A DNA stretch of 64,000 nt from Hybos culiciformis (Eukaryota > Arthropoda > Insecta > Diptera > Hybotidae), in the NCBI GenBank assembly GCA_964007475.1, contig OZ023275.1:13495829-13559828 (forward strand), written 5' to 3'. Within the stretch, counting starts at the first letter, position 1. Each line of letters begins with the position of its first letter. A program made the translations under genes and the position numbers. Below are positions 48,217 to 61,740 of the stretch, in pieces. The notes beneath the pieces were generated by a model. The model did not search any database. It was not told the DNA's origin and worked only from the letters and a program-made list of their open reading frames with translations.

Positions 48217-51185
48217 ACTAAGCTGTGGTCAAAATAGTTCCAACTTAAGAACTAGAATAATTTTTTGGATATAGCTTTAAAACTTCCGTTTAAATTTCTG
48301 AAAATAAAATAATTCTCTGGTTTCCATCGAATCATACATTTAAACAGTAGAATGTAATTTTTTTTTTTTTGCTTCAAAATATATATTTTAAAAATGTATT
48401 GGATTGTCTCCAAGTTTTTCAACATTCTTTTCTAAAATATCACTATTTTTATTCAAGTGGTCCGTTTAAAAAGAAATGGCGAACATATTACGTAAAGTAA
48501 GGCAAATGAAACTTTTTCTGCTCATTCGGGTTCATTATAAATTGGCGTACTTAAAAATGTTTTATGTTCAGTTTGTGCTGTTCTTGTGCACATTTGACCC
48601 AAAAATAAAAAAAAAAAAAAGAATTTATATCTTATCTTTTTACTGCAATAAATATAATACAAAATTTGTTTTATATAAAACATTTTCAAATTGAATGAAA
48701 TATTTTATTGAAATTTACTTCTCGCAACAAAAATTTACTTAATTGCAATTTATTTAAAAGAATTTTTATTAAAATAAAAACAAAAATTACAATTATTATT
48801 TATAAGAAGCAGCAATTCTGTTCATTATAATTTTATATACAGTCCATGGTTGATTCATGCATAACAAGACTTCTGACATTATACTCATAAAGTATATCAA
48901 TCAGTTGAATGTAATGAGTTTGTAAGTATCTAATAAAGATATGGTGATATCAGATTTAATCTCTTTCCTTCCTTTTGGGTTATAATATTTAGATTAACTT
49001 CTGTATCTAAATGATGGAGGTTTTTTCTACTGAGTTACAAAAGGTCTGATTTAAAATACTCTGATTATAAATTTGTTGTTTCGGTGTTTATCATTGGATT
49101 AAAATAAATGAAAAGGGCCCTAATTTTAGTACCAAAAAAAGATGGGAGATGAAATTTTGAAGAAAAAGGATGTTATACGGTATACTCATTTACGACTTTA
49201 TAATACTTTTTTCCTTAAATAAGTAAATCCTTGTACTAATTAAATATATGGCAGTCTTCACAGACTAAGTGGCTTAACTACAGTTTCAACAAAAAGTGAA
49301 ATTTTCGATACTAGTGAATGCTTTTGGAGAAATTTATAGAACTTGAAATAATAAATATTTAAATATTTAAAATAAAACACATGCAAAGCTTAACAGAATT
49401 AAAAAATATAATATTTGTTTTGCTATATTGTTTGTTCACTAGCCATGATTAACCCGACGAACGATGATGATGATAACATTCATGATATACATATAATTAT
49501 ATTTGAAATAAAGACATTGTTTCATTTTTATTTTTAATTTTATTTATTTTTTTTTGTTTAAGACTTTTCACATTCCAAAGTTGAAATATTTATTTTAACT
49601 TTTATTTTTATTTACAAATTTATATTTTTCTTTAGAATTATGGTAAATATGCAAACAAATTAAAAAGCATTTAAAGCACAGTTTTTTTTTCTTTTCCACC
49701 CATATATAGATTACAATATGTCCTCATTATGTCTTTTTTTGAGAATATATAAAATAAATATTATATTCTTAAGTTCACTGGATTGTACAGAGAATTTAAT
49801 GTGATTTAATTTATAAGTTTTTTTTTGTATGTACAAGGCGAAAATAAAATGGTTTCATTTAAATGGGTATAGGTCCTTAGTCCTTGTGTATTAGAAATGT
49901 ATATAGTGTGTCTGACCTTGAAAGTTCAAATAATTAAAATTCAATGTATAAGGTATTACATATGTGTGGAATAATTTGAGGGATATTGAAAACAGAAAAA
50001 GAATTATAATGTTAAATTAAGGGGATCAAAATTGCAATTATGGATAAAAAAAAGTGCTATCATAAAAACATTTTCTCTATATCTTTTCTATATGATCTTT
50101 AACGTTTTTATTATTTTTATATATGATGTTAAAATGTTATCAACTTTGACATTTTGAAAATGAATTTCGTCTGCAATTAGCAGTTTTTTTTAACCAATGA
50201 TTGTGGGATTATTGATAATTTTGAATTTACAAAAAATAAAATCGCTAAAAGGCTATTGATTTTCATAAAAAAAAAATAACCAAAATTTATATTTTGTAAA
50301 TTTATGAAAAATTTATCACTTTATTTATTTATTTTTTTTTATTCTTTTTTATTACAACACTTAACAAGTTTAATAGTTTACAAAAAAAAATATATATTTT
50401 TATGATGCTTTGGTTTGTGTTTTTTTTTTTACATAATATACCCTTTAATACTTTATATTTTTATGTCTTTATGTTTTTTAGGATACATAAAAATGAAAAT
50501 TTTTGTAAAGAATGAATATAATAATAAAAAACAAAAAAAAAAATGAAGAAGAAAATAAATAAATTCATACATGGATCATTCGTCGTTTTTATTTTTTTTT
50601 TTATTTTTTTTTTTATTTTTCTTTCATTTAATTTCAGTTTTTTTCATTTCCTTTCGCATTTCCTTTTTTGCCAAAAGAAAACTATAAATAAATTTTTACA
50701 GTCTTTTGGTTTGCAAAACCATTAACAGAAAAAAATGAAAAATAAAGAACATACATAAACTCCTTATTTTGAATTTAATAACATGTTATTGGGTCAACCA
50801 ATGTGTGTGTGTGTATTCAATTTGTCTTAAAAAAGATTTTAACATAATACTGATCAACATAATTTATATATGTGTATAATATGCGTATGTAGGAAATTTA
50901 ATCTAAATAAAAGATTTAATATTTATCTCTATATAATTTAAGAACTTATTTTTTCTTTTTTAAGTTTCCCCCCATCTTAATTATATTCATCCGGTTTAGA
51001 TATATATATATGAATATTTAAACTGTCAGATGTTCATAATTTAGGTATTATTATTTTATCTGATTTCAAAACGCTTCTAACTCTATGAAGAAATTTTTGT
51101 GATTTATTTACTAATTTATTTATAAATTTTTGGCGATATATTTTTTATATTCATTCATACGAGATAGCGGAATTTTGCGAAATAA
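48217..51185. other. AT-rich non-coding sequence
   Basis: No gene or clear repeat apart from homopolymers and a short (TG)n run near 50800-50815. Confidence 0.5.
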
Positions 51186-51197
51186 TTAGGAGTTACA

Positions 51198-51640
51198 GAC
51201 ATTACCTGCCATTTACACAGGATGTTTTCGAAGATTAAAATTAAGATTTTTTTTGAATGTGTTTTCGTAAAAATCTCCGAAATAATTTTCACTGTCCAGA
51301 TTAAAATCTAGATTTTAGTTTGGATTAAAATTTTTTCTTAATAAAACTATTTAATTGTTGATTTTAATTTTAAATTTATAACTTTAAAAATTAAATAAAG
51401 CAAAAATATTTTTTTTCGTTTTCAATTTTTCATTTATTTATTTTTTTAACTTTGATATTTCTATTTTCAAAAATTTTTTTTTTCCATTTTTTCTTTTTTT
51501 GACAGAAAATAATTAAAATTTTAAGCAAGATTTTTAGTCCAGACTAAAATCAAGATTTTTTCGTTTTATACAACTTTTACATACACAGTCAAAAAAAATC
51601 TTGATTTTAATCTTCGAAAACATCCTGTGTAAATGGCAAG
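51198..51640. mobile_element. 443-bp element with long inverted repeats and 12-bp flanking duplication
   Basis: TTAGGAGTTACA occurs directly at 51186-51197 and 51641-51652. The inverted repeats begin at 51207 (TGCCATTTACACAGGATGTT) and run for about 50 bp, matching the region before 51638 with one or two mismatches. Inner TCCAGA(T/C)TAAAATC segments form a second pair of arms. Long TIRs and a direct repeat longer than 8 bp recall Mutator-like MITEs. However, the left duplication sits 9 bp outside the TIR and the right one 2 bp outside, so the exact ends are uncertain. Confidence 0.68.
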
Positions 51641-51652
51641 TTAGGAGTTACA

Positions 51653-52350
51653 ATTTTATAAAGTACTTTTGCTACGCAAATAAGTTTCTGTCGTTAAAAA
51701 TTTCGAAGTGAAATTCATCATCTTATTACAAACTTTTTCAACAAAAAAAGAGAATTTTATATTTATATAATTTTTAAATTATATTTATATGTATTTATAT
51801 TTTTCCAAGAAAATCTAATTAAATTTTTTTTCTTGTTCAATTAATTTTTTTTTTTTATTTCATCAATTAAAATCTTCTTAAGCCATCAAAAGAGAATGTT
51901 TTTTTTTTTTGCTTTTTATAGATTGTTAGATGTTAGAAGTTAAAAGATCGACATTCTTCATGAAATAGGAACTGTACTATCAATATAGGCTTAGTTAAAA
52001 TGTCAAAGCAAAGTGTTATCTAAAAATTTTACAAAAAAAACAAATTTTATAAAATAATTTAATGTGATTTTTCTTTGATTTAACTGTCACACATTTATAT
52101 ACATTTATACGGTAACTACATATTTGTTATGTTATATCTGTTTCTGTGTACATACAATGCTAAATTTTTGCTTCTTTTTCCTACACTTCTGCTTACATTT
52201 TGACTTATTAAAAAAAATAATATAAAAAAATAAGGAAAAATTGAAGAATATTGATTTAAGAAAATCTTATTAGGGATAAATAATACTATAACAATCAGAT
52301 CCTATTACTTTAATTAAGCCTACCGTACCTTTATACATTATGTACATATA
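51653..52350. other. AT-rich non-coding sequence
   Basis: No gene or clear repeat seen between the two neighbouring elements. Confidence 0.5.
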
Positions 52351-53072
52351 TAGAGTTTCCATTTCCCAGTACTATTAAATTTAAACGGGAAATATAAAAT
52401 AGATTTTTGTGAGAAATTGGAAAAATATTAAAGAAAACTATAAACAATAAACAATAACCATATACATATGTATTTGTTTAAAAAAATAAAAAATTCAAGT
52501 CTTATGTATGAAGTACCTATTACAAATATTTGAAGCTTTGCGTAAGAAAACAACAAAAATATGTTCACTTTCTACGCGAAAAACAAATTATGAGAAAGTT
52601 CCCACAAAAAATTTGCAGCAAATCCTTACAAAAAAATCCGTAGAAAAGCCGTTAGAGCTTAGACAGTCCAAAAATTATAATAAAAAGGACCACCCATTTC
52701 ACCCAATAATTTAAATAAAAACGGACCAGATCATTTCCGTTTTCTGTCCGTTTGCAAGCCTTGCACTTGAGGGGTTATAACTAATTTTAACTAGTTGGCG
52801 TCGATTTTTTATATCGTTTAGTTGCCCCATTAATTTGTATTATCTCGTTCACTTTCTGCGCTAAAGCCGAATTATGAGAAAATTCCCCGGAAAATCGTTA
52901 AAAAAATCCGCAGAAAAACTTCAGAAAATCTTTCCAAAGTCCCTTAGAACGTCTTCAGACTTCATTAGACTCTTGAACTGTGAGGACCTATATTTATCAC
53001 CTCACTGTTCAAGAAGATTGATGCACGCGAACAAATGTCGCGGTATTAATAGAAAAAAAATTTTTTTTTTAT

Positions 53073-53212
53073 TTTTTTTTTAGCTCCTCACTGTTGAAGA
53101 GTCAGATGAAGACTGAAGAGCGCGGGCAAATGTCGCGGTATTTATACGAACAATTTTTTTTTCTATAATTACCGCGCGTAAGACTCTTCAACAGTGAGGA
53201 GCTAAAAAAAAA
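53073..53212. repeat. perfect inverted repeat with poly(A/T) shoulders
   Basis: TAGCTCCTCACTGTTGAAGA (53081-53100, core to 53103) is repeated inverted at 53182-53204, and both arms extend into T9/A9 runs. The loop holds GCGCGGGCAAATGTCGCGGT, also found just upstream as ACGCGAACAAATGTCGCGGT (53028-53047), so the hairpin arose from local duplications. Confidence 0.9.
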
Positions 53213-53327
53213 AATTAAAAATTTTTATTTTTTATAGTTTATAGCTATTTAAGTGAAAATGTCGAGGAAATAATGAATATAATATGAAGAATGGAACTGC
53301 TTAGGGATCTGTTATTAATTTTTGTAT

Positions 53328-53504
53328 TTAATAAAATAGTTTTTCAAGAAGCATAATCCGTTTAGTCTCAGTTAAAGTAGGTCTTATTGTTTTCAAACTG
53401 TTAAATATTTTTTCTAAATATTCAATCCTTTTCCCGGCTATTTCAAATATTTTAATTTCTTTTCGAAGATTGCTGTCATATGGTCTAAATAAATTGGAAT
53501 TTCC
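53328..53504 (-). pseudogene. hAT transposase C-terminal relic
   Basis: Minus-strand frame of 58 codons ending in TAA. The run LRKEIKIFEIAGKR, then IEYLEKIFNSLKTIRPTLTE, then TKRIM, aligns with the region leading to the hATC signature of insect hAT transposases (usual form LxKExxxFExxGxRxxxLxxLxxALxxIxPTSTExERxF). Here SERVF has become TKRIM, followed at once by LLEKLFY and the stop, so the rest of hATC is deleted. Stops and frame changes occur upstream. Assigned from motif memory. Confidence 0.6.
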
Positions 53505-53719
53505 ATGAAAGACTTATTGCAATTTGGAAGTTCTTTTTTAGTTTATTTTCTTCCGAATTTAAGGTTAAGTCATGTACAAAATAAAATTTAAAACGTGTTA
53601 TTTAATATTTTTTCAATGAAAACCATAATTTTCATTCGAATTAAATTTCCCGGGAAATGAAGAAAAATCCCGGGTTTCGGGAATTGAAAATTAATATATT
53701 TCCCGAGATGGAAACTCTA

Positions 53720-56700
53720 ATTATGTAGTTATACATATAAATTTTCTATTTAAAAGAAGTAAGTAGTTATATGTAATATAAATCTTCATACTTTTTTTTA
53801 TGCAATTATTAGTTTATTTTTGTTTTATTATTTTCTTTTTTGTTTTTTTTCATGATTAAGGTAAATTGCTGTAATTACTTTATTAGATAAAAATTATTTA
53901 TCAGTAATTTAAGAAAATTTGAGATTTTTTACACATATGTGTGTTAAATTTATATATTAGAAATAGGAAACAGTATATTTATGTCGGTGAATAATTATTC
54001 GAAATCTAGAAACCACTAGTTTGCTCGATTGGTGTATACACAAAAAAAAATCTTATTATAGCAATATTCAACTTTATAATGAATTCTATAAGGATCAATA
54101 ATAATCATGTAATGAAATTTGTACCTGAGAGCAACTGGTTGTCTTATAGAAGTTTTCATTTTTTTTTTAATCATTCTGTTTTATTTGTTTACAATTCTTT
54201 AGTTTTTTTTTTTGCCAAATAATATTGACTAGAATCGGGAAAAATTTGAATTTTAGTGAAGAGAAAAAATAAATTCGTTTATTAAATCGATTAATTTTTT
54301 GAGTGTTTTAAATTTTCCAAAGAGAAGAAAAAAATAAAACAAATCACGAAAAAAAAAGAACATTGATTACTGTTGAATGTTTGAAAATGATTGAAAATCT
54401 TGTTATCAAATTCAATTCTGTTTTTTTTTTTGAATGAAAAGAATCTCACATAAAATATTTTTGGTTTTTCTCGTATGTACAATGGTTAATTGAACAAAGG
54501 CAAAAATAAATAAAATGGTAAAACAAAGAATCAGTTTTCCTTGTTTCAATCAATTATGTATGAACTTAATATATATTTTTGTTGTTTTTTTTTTTTTTTT
54601 TACCACAAAATTACTTATAGGCTTTTTCATTTTTTTTTGTAGTAGTAAAACTATAGTATATATGATGTATTCATGTAAATAAAAAAAAAAAACAAAATGA
54701 AAATAAATTGGATATATGTATATATAGTTTGATTGAAGTTACTGGCAAGGAAAATCATGATTTCTTTTATTTTATGTTTCGATTCGAATTCCGGAAATTG
54801 AATTGTTTGTCTATGTTTATAAAGATTATAGGTATATGTATATTAAAACTATAGTTGATATATCTACGACATTAGACTTTCATTTGAAGCTTTTTAAAGC
54901 GCAAAAAAACTATAGAGTTTAATATTTTTATGTTTTGCTTAAATTTTATAAAAATTTATTAAACTCATCTTAAGCACCCTCACTTCGAAAAATAGGTTTG
55001 GTTGTGCTTTGATTGTACGGTTCGATTGATATGTTAGATATATATGTTAGAGAATATAGACATATAGCTTCAGAATGAGTGGGCAGGATTTTTTTAATTT
55101 AGAGTTTTTTTTTTTTTTTTTAGCAAAAATTGGAATTTGAAAAACTTGCGAAGTGAAGAAAAAAGATTATCAGCAAAATCAAGCGTAGAAATAAAGCTAA
55201 AATATCCAGGTCTATTGGAATTTTGTATTTTTCAATTATTTTATTTAATTATAAAAATTTGTAAATTTTTCTGTTAAACTGATTTTCTGATAAACATAGT
55301 TTTGTGAAATTCCATTAGAAGTTTTTTTTCCATATAATGTTTGTCGCATTTTTCACGGCTGTTTATTTTCTGTAAACAAAAAAAAAACTGCAAGAATACA
55401 AATATTTTTAAATTTTCGCAGTGAAGATTTTTAAGACAACTCATTATACTCAGATTACAACGATACTCGCCACAGTTTAGCTACCATTGGTTTTGCTTGC
55501 AATACAAATTCATTATATTGACATCAGATCCTTGAATGGACCCCATTTGACCAAAGGTCCTTAATTAAATATTCAATAATCTAATTTAGAGTTAAGAAAT
55601 AATTGTTTTCAATCAATTTTATAATAAGTTATTCATTTATTATATATATAAAATTTATTATATTCAAAAATCGCCTGCATCTGTTACATGAACGCTCGAT
55701 TCAGAAGCTGAGATTTAAGAAAACATACAATTGTATCTGCAAATTAAGTATCTCAACAAGCTGAGAGGTGGGAAATTGTCTTTCTCTGAAATTTTTTTTA
55801 ATTTAATATTTATAATAAGTATAAGAAAATAAAAAAAAATCTCTATTGAAGTATGGAAAAGTTTCCCTTTTTTCTTGTATAACTTGCAGTTATTTGAAAG
55901 CATTATTTACAACAAGTAGTAAATATTAAGTAAATTTCAGGAAAATACTCTTGTAAAATTCGAATTAACTACCTATATATACCTTTTACTTAATATTTTA
56001 TGTATATTTTTCTTTTCTTCAAGGAAATTATTTACTGTAAAGTTTTTCTACTCTCAATAACAAAAGAAGTCATTATAAAAGGATAAAAGTTTTGAAAACT
56101 GTTGATTACCATGTCATTCAAATTTAAAATACCTACTTTTGTTTTTTTTTTTTTTTCATTTTTTTACCCAATTTTCCCTTTCATTATTATTATTATTATT
56201 ATTATTGTATGCTTTATTTATCTTATTTTATTTATATGTGGGAAAATTTAGGTGATTCTAAACTTTCATTCAGCATAAGCAGAATATAAAAAGAAAAGTT
56301 TTGTTTGTTTTTTATTTTATTTTTATTTTTTTTATTTTTATTTTATTCAAGTGACATTCAAAATGTCATAGCAATATAATACAAAATGAAATTTCAAATT
56401 TTTTTTTTTTAACTTTGATGAAGCGAAAAGTTTCTATAAAATCCATTTTTAAGCCAGAAAATGAAAAAAAAATTTGTTTTTTTTGTTTAAATTATTTATT
56501 TTATTTTTTAACGCTCTCTGCTTATATTAAAAATTTTCTTTTTAAACAAATTGTTCTCAAATTGATTTTGTATAAGTTTTTTTTTTTTGTTTGCTTTTCT
56601 TTCTTTTTCAGTTTTTTTTTTTTTTTTAGGAAAATTTATTGAACCTAATTTACATAATAACATTTTTATACAAGATGAATGAAAATATAATATGTAGGTT

Positions 56701-59084
56701 ATATTGAGAATTTATTAGACGAAAAATTTGGGAGAAAATTTTATAAAAATGGAACTTACACGTTCGTAATACTATACTTGTAAATATATAGAGCTTTAAA
56801 GTAAGTAAGTAGAAGCGGGTTCATAAGTTTAAGGGACGTGTAAAACATACCAACAATATCACTTATAAAGATCTTTATGTATATACTATAGTCCCAATGT
56901 TCTCCGCAGCACAGAAACGTGAAAGCTAATTGCTTTTTTTTTACATCCGAGCTTCCGATGCGATTTTGTGATTTTGGAAAATTGTAGCTAGTTGTTTGTT
57001 TTGATTTTGACAAGAAAATGTTTTTATTGAAAAAGGAAATGTAATCGTATTTTTCGCACATATTTGTACAACAACTACTTAATAACTTGTGATCGATCTG
57101 AAACACTTTGGAAATCTAAAAAAAAAAAAACAAATTGAAACGAATTTCAGCCCTTTAGTAGATGATTCAAAGAATACAAAAGTTCATATTATCAACATAT
57201 TGGTAGACAACAGCTACCCCTAGTTTTAAAAAATATGTAAATGGTACTATAACCTCGATTCAGCTTTTGTTGTCCAAAGTTTCAATTCGATTTTGAGTTA
57301 ATCACATTTATATATAGATAAAAATTTAATTGTTTCAGATATCTTTGAAGATAATTATTTTAAATAAAGATGATATGTAGATTATTTGTCGTTGATCAGT
57401 CAACCAAAAGTAAATGAAAAATTTCAATCTAAATAGTTCAAAAAAATTTTTTCATATTCCTAACTCATAAGAGCATATAATTTTTATTCAATCTTAGCTA
57501 CACTATCACATCGTAAAAAAAATAAATTACTTGCTATTTTAATGGTGCTTATTATAAGTAACATAAAATATAATTTCTTGTTGTATTATTTCTTAATTTG
57601 ATTATAAATAAATTGGGGAGGAAGTATCTAGTAAGTAAAATAAAAACTCTTTCCTTAATATAATAATTTTCTAATGTCTGTGAGAATAAAATTTTTTTCT
57701 GAACATAAAATACGTGAATGGAATTCAATCTTTTGCTATGTGCTTCAAACAAAAATAATTGTATATTTATATATATTTTTTTTTAATGAGAATAAGTTTC
57801 TACATATTTTATATAGTATGTTGTATATTATATTTTTTAAATTGTATTCAAAAAAAAAAAATTGTATGTATAGTTTCTTTTAAAAAAAAAAAAAACCAAA
57901 AAAAAAAATTAAAAACAAATTCATATAACGAGGACTACAATATGACCCAAAAGGGAATGAACTTTATATATACATATTTATATAATAAACTTATGTACAT
58001 AAATAATATACCATATGTATAGATAGTGTACATAGTATAATTACAGTCAAAAATATTTACAAAATAGATAAATTTAGAAGAAAATTAAATTTAATGTTTC
58101 ATTTATTAAGTAAGTCATCTAATTTTCGAAGAATAAGAAGATAAAAAAAAAAAGAGGAAAAAATTTCTCCAAATTTTTATTTCAATTTTCTCTTATAAAA
58201 CACATAAATTTTGCGAATGCGCAATATTATCTTAAATTTAACATAACATAACAAAATATAATATTATTATTATGAATTAACTTTTCGGAAAAATTCAAAA
58301 CGAAAAATGTAAAACTCTGAAAAATTTTTTGTGTTTTTTTTTTTATGACGAAACACAAAATGAAAATATTATTATTATTATTATTTTTTCATCCACAATT
58401 TAACGAGTAACGAAGAACATAAAAAATGGTACATAAGTTTTTTTTTTTGTTAATTGCAGAAAAATTTGGTCCATGCTATCGAAAAAAAAAAACAAAATTG
58501 ATTGGAAATTCAAATAAAAGTGGTAACAATCAGAAAAAGATTGAGGTTCAAAAATTTCCCTCGAATGTTTATCAAAATCTTGTTAGAAGAAAAATAACAA
58601 AAAAAAAAAAAAAATTCTCATTGCATTTTCCGCATATAAACTATTTTTTGTAAAATTTAATTTCTCCGGTATTATATAGAAAAAAATTATTTTGTTGAGA
58701 ATTCTTTTTTTTTTGTCTCTCAATGTTGTAATTTATAACCTGTCAATTTTTTATTTTTTTTTGATGAAAATTTTACATAAAATCCATTTTTCATTAAATC
58801 AGATTATCAAAATAATCAAAATATATATTTTGATAAGATATTGACAATTTACATAGACATTACATAGACAGCGTTGAACGCTTGAATTTTACTCTATGGG
58901 GTTTTTATAAGTCGTGTAATTTCGTTTTACTTTGTCTCACAAGGATATGTTTAACAATTATAGAGACAATTTTATTTTGACACATAATTAGAGTGTCTGT
59001 TTGTCTAAATCACATAAAGACTGTTAGGACTATGTAATAAGATTTTTTTTTAATTGTAAAGTCATATTTATTTGTATTTATTCC
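53720..59084. other. AT-rich non-coding sequence
   Basis: No supportable gene. The minus-strand ORF at 56756-57106 has some Cys and less biased composition but no domain I know. The plus-strand ORF at 58426-58653 is Lys-rich low complexity. Confidence 0.5.
56182..56208. repeat. (ATT)n microsatellite
   Basis: About nine ATT units. Confidence 0.95.
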
Positions 59085-59232
59085 AATAACCCCGGTAGTA
59101 AACGGGTCCCGGCTACCGAGAAAGGGATTTGACAAATCAAACCGCTCATTGGCAAATGATAAAAAACATCGTCACGAAACTGGTGAGCAGGCCAAGTCTG
59201 CCATCGGACTGTAGTGCCATATAGAAGGAAAG
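59060..59232 (-). mobile_element. dispersed-repeat fragment, possibly a LINE/SINE end
   Basis: A non-AT island. On the minus strand it reads GGCACTACAGTCC, GACTTGGCCTGCTC and TCGGTAGCCGGGACCCGTTT, then an AATAAATACAAATAAAT tail. GGC(A/G)CTACA...GGCCTGC strings are widespread in insect interspersed repeats, and the AT-rich tail on the 3' side supports retroposition. Family not identified. Confidence 0.35.
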
Positions 59233-59406
59233 AGAGTGTTCATAATTTTTGAAGCTGAGAACTTAAATTTTAAAGTTTAAAACTTTATTTATTTTCTGAA
59301 AATTTTAGTACCGAAATTATTGAAAATAATTTTATTTTCTTACATACATTTTTTGTCAAGACGTCAAGCATCATAACGAGTTAGTTTAATAATTAATGCA
59401 CTAGAG

Positions 59407-60127
59407 CAGTGGTTCTTAACCTTTTTAGCTACCGGCACCCCTAAAATTTTCAAACAATATTCTCGCACCCCTTACCAGAAATTATTGACTTATATAAATT
59501 AAAAAACAAACATTATGCAAAACATATTTTTTATACTAAATTAAATTTTTTAATAAAACACTAAAAAAATATTAAACTTCTATCTATTATTGCTATATTT
59601 TAGCTTACCTTTTGAATTTGACTTTAATGTACCAAATTATATTCTAATAATTAGAATATAAATATTCAACTAAACTTGTAAAATTAACTTGTATTAATTG
59701 TTTTATTATTAATATTTAACTTTTAATATTCAACACAAAAATTCAAACTTGTAATAATCAACACTAAAATTCAATTATTTTTAAATCTTTATTCAATGTA
59801 ATGTTCGAATCAGTATTTATATTTCTAAGAATAATCGCAACAATCAACTAAAATTTCGAGGAAATATAAAAATCACTATAGAAACGCATTTGAATTTTTG
59901 TAATTGTAGAAAAAATACAAAAATTAATTTGTTTCTATGGTTTATAATTTACAAACATATTTAAAAAATGTTTTGTGAATAAAAAATTTACTAACCAAAA
60001 TGAATTTTTAAGATTAGTTTTTTATTTTGCTAGCTACACGTGAATTTGGAAAATTACAATTTCGCACCCCCAAATATTCAAGCTCGCACCCCTAAGGGGT
60101 GCGTGCACCACCGGTTAAGAACCACTG
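59407..60127 (-). mobile_element. 721-bp non-autonomous hAT element, copy 2
   Basis: Inverted twin of 3947-4667 with the same terminal CAGTGGTTCTTAACC and the same length. It is flanked by a perfect 8-bp duplication, CACTAGAG, at 59399-59406 and 60128-60135; the central CTAG fits the usual hAT target preference. The near-identity of two copies and the intact TSD indicate recent movement. Confidence 0.95.
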
Positions 60128-60135
60128 CACTAGAG

Positions 60136-61620
60136 CCTGGCACGTAACATGACATAATAAATTTTTTCTTTCTATCGAATAACTTTACAAAAATAGTTTT
60201 TAAAAAAAATTTCCTTCATGGTTGGCTGTTACAGCAAATAAAACTTAGGTTTGCTGTAAAGTGAAAAATATTTTCAAAAAATAAAAAAAAAGGAATGTTT
60301 AACACATTATATTTAATACAGATTTTTTTTTTATTCATTCCTGTTTTTATTTTTTTTATTTTTTTTTTTAAACCAAATTTCTGTACCCTAAAAAATTTTT
60401 CCCTTGTACACATAAAATTTTCATATAATATACACTAAATGGAAATTTTTTTTCTCTACAAAAAATCAGTTAAAATCTAACTGTTGCCAAATAAACTTTT
60501 CATTGAGAAAAGTATCGGTTAGTACGTGAAAATTTAATTAAAAAAAAAAAAACAGAAAAATTTTGAATAAATTGTTTATTTTTTATTTTTTGATTTACAT
60601 TTCAAACGGAATCAAATTTATAAAATACATTTTTTTGAGGTAAATTTTTTGAATTTTTTCTCATGCTTGTGCAGCATTTGACATCTAAAAATAAAATTTT
60701 GCACCGCAACCTAACGAAGTAACGAAAACAACAAAAAAAAAAAAAGGATTAATTTTTTGATAGTGAAAAAAATGTATGGCCAGAAAAGCGAAAAAAAAAA
60801 AAATTACTAAAAATACTAAATAAAGAAAAATCGGAAAAAAGTATTTTTATGCTGGATTTAACAATTTTATTGAATGAAAAAAAAATATATCTAAAATAAA
60901 AGATAAATTTTTTTTTAGAATAAAAAGATTAAATTTATTAAAAAAAAAAAAAAAGGAAAAATAAATAAAAAAAATTGAAAGTTCAAAAAAGGAAAATTCG
61001 GAAAAATCAAAAAAAAAAATAAATTTTAAAGAAAAAAATATCTTTTCCTGAAAACTAAAAAAAAAAAAAATTGAAATAAATTTAAAAAGGAAAAAGAAAA
61101 CAAAACAAACAGAAAAAAAAAAATAAAAGAATTTTCTTTCTGTTGTACAGCTTCCAAAAATAAAAATCGAAATTTGAGATATTTTTATTTATAAAAAAAA
61201 AAAAAATTTTTTTTCGGTATTGAATAATTAATTTAATTAATTTTCTTTTTTTTTATAATTAAATTTTCTTTTAAATTGCCCTTGTCGAAAAGAAATATAA
61301 TTTTATTTTTTATTGTTTTGATTCTGCAAAAAAAAAATTAACCCCAAAAAAAGCATAAATTTTTTTTTTCTTTTATGTTGGGGAAGGGAATGTTTTTATC
61401 TTCGTTTTTTATTTTTCATTTTAAGATGCGGGCAAAAAAATTTCTTGTAAATTGTTAAATGTTCTTCTTATTTATCTTCATGAATCGTGTAATAAAACTA
61501 TTCGCTTTTCTTTTGCAGTTCTTAGATCTACACACACAGAATTTCTTCAATTAGAAAATCAGATTTTCTTAAATTAGATAACTATCCGAAACATTAAAAT
61601 CAACCTTAAGAACAAAAAAA
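60136..61620. other. A-rich non-coding sequence
   Basis: Strongly purine/A-rich between about 60720 and 61220, with repeated runs of 8-14 A. No gene. Confidence 0.6.
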
Positions 61621-61740
61621 CTAGCGACCGGTTTTATCCTTTTCTTTAGGGTCTATCCAAACACAACAGTTACGTGACGTCACCGAACAGTTAAAACGAA
61701 CGAATCTTTGCAACAAAATTAAATAAAACGCACCGGTTAC
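61621..61740 (+). promoter_or_regulatory. possible regulatory island with CRE palindrome
   Basis: A less AT-rich segment with TGACGTCA (61675-61682, the full cAMP-response/ATF palindrome) inside TTACGTGACGTCACCG. ACCGGT sites lie at 61627-61632 and 61732-61737, the latter within CACCGGTTAC, close to the Grainyhead-type ACCGGTT core. No TATA box or initiator could be assigned with confidence. It might instead be part of an unrecognised transposon (AGGGTCTATCCAAAC at 61648). Confidence 0.3.

Larger units (their letters stand above)
52351..53719 (-). mobile_element. 1.37-kb degenerate hAT element
   Basis: The ends TAGAGTTTCCAT (52351-52362) and ATGGAAACTCTA (53708-53719) are perfect 12-bp inverses with GGGAAAT-type motifs just inside. 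ATTATGTA follows the right end and also occurs 6 bp before the left end (52337-52344), a possible displaced target duplication. The minus strand keeps a transposase remnant. The interior also has a direct repeat (near 52563 and 52850, TTCACTTTCT followed by AATTATGAGAAA) and a hairpin at 53073-53212. Confidence 0.68.

Noticed and set aside
56756..57106. 116-codon minus-strand ORF
   Set aside because: No recognisable domain, no splice or promoter context and AT-driven residue use; treated as chance.
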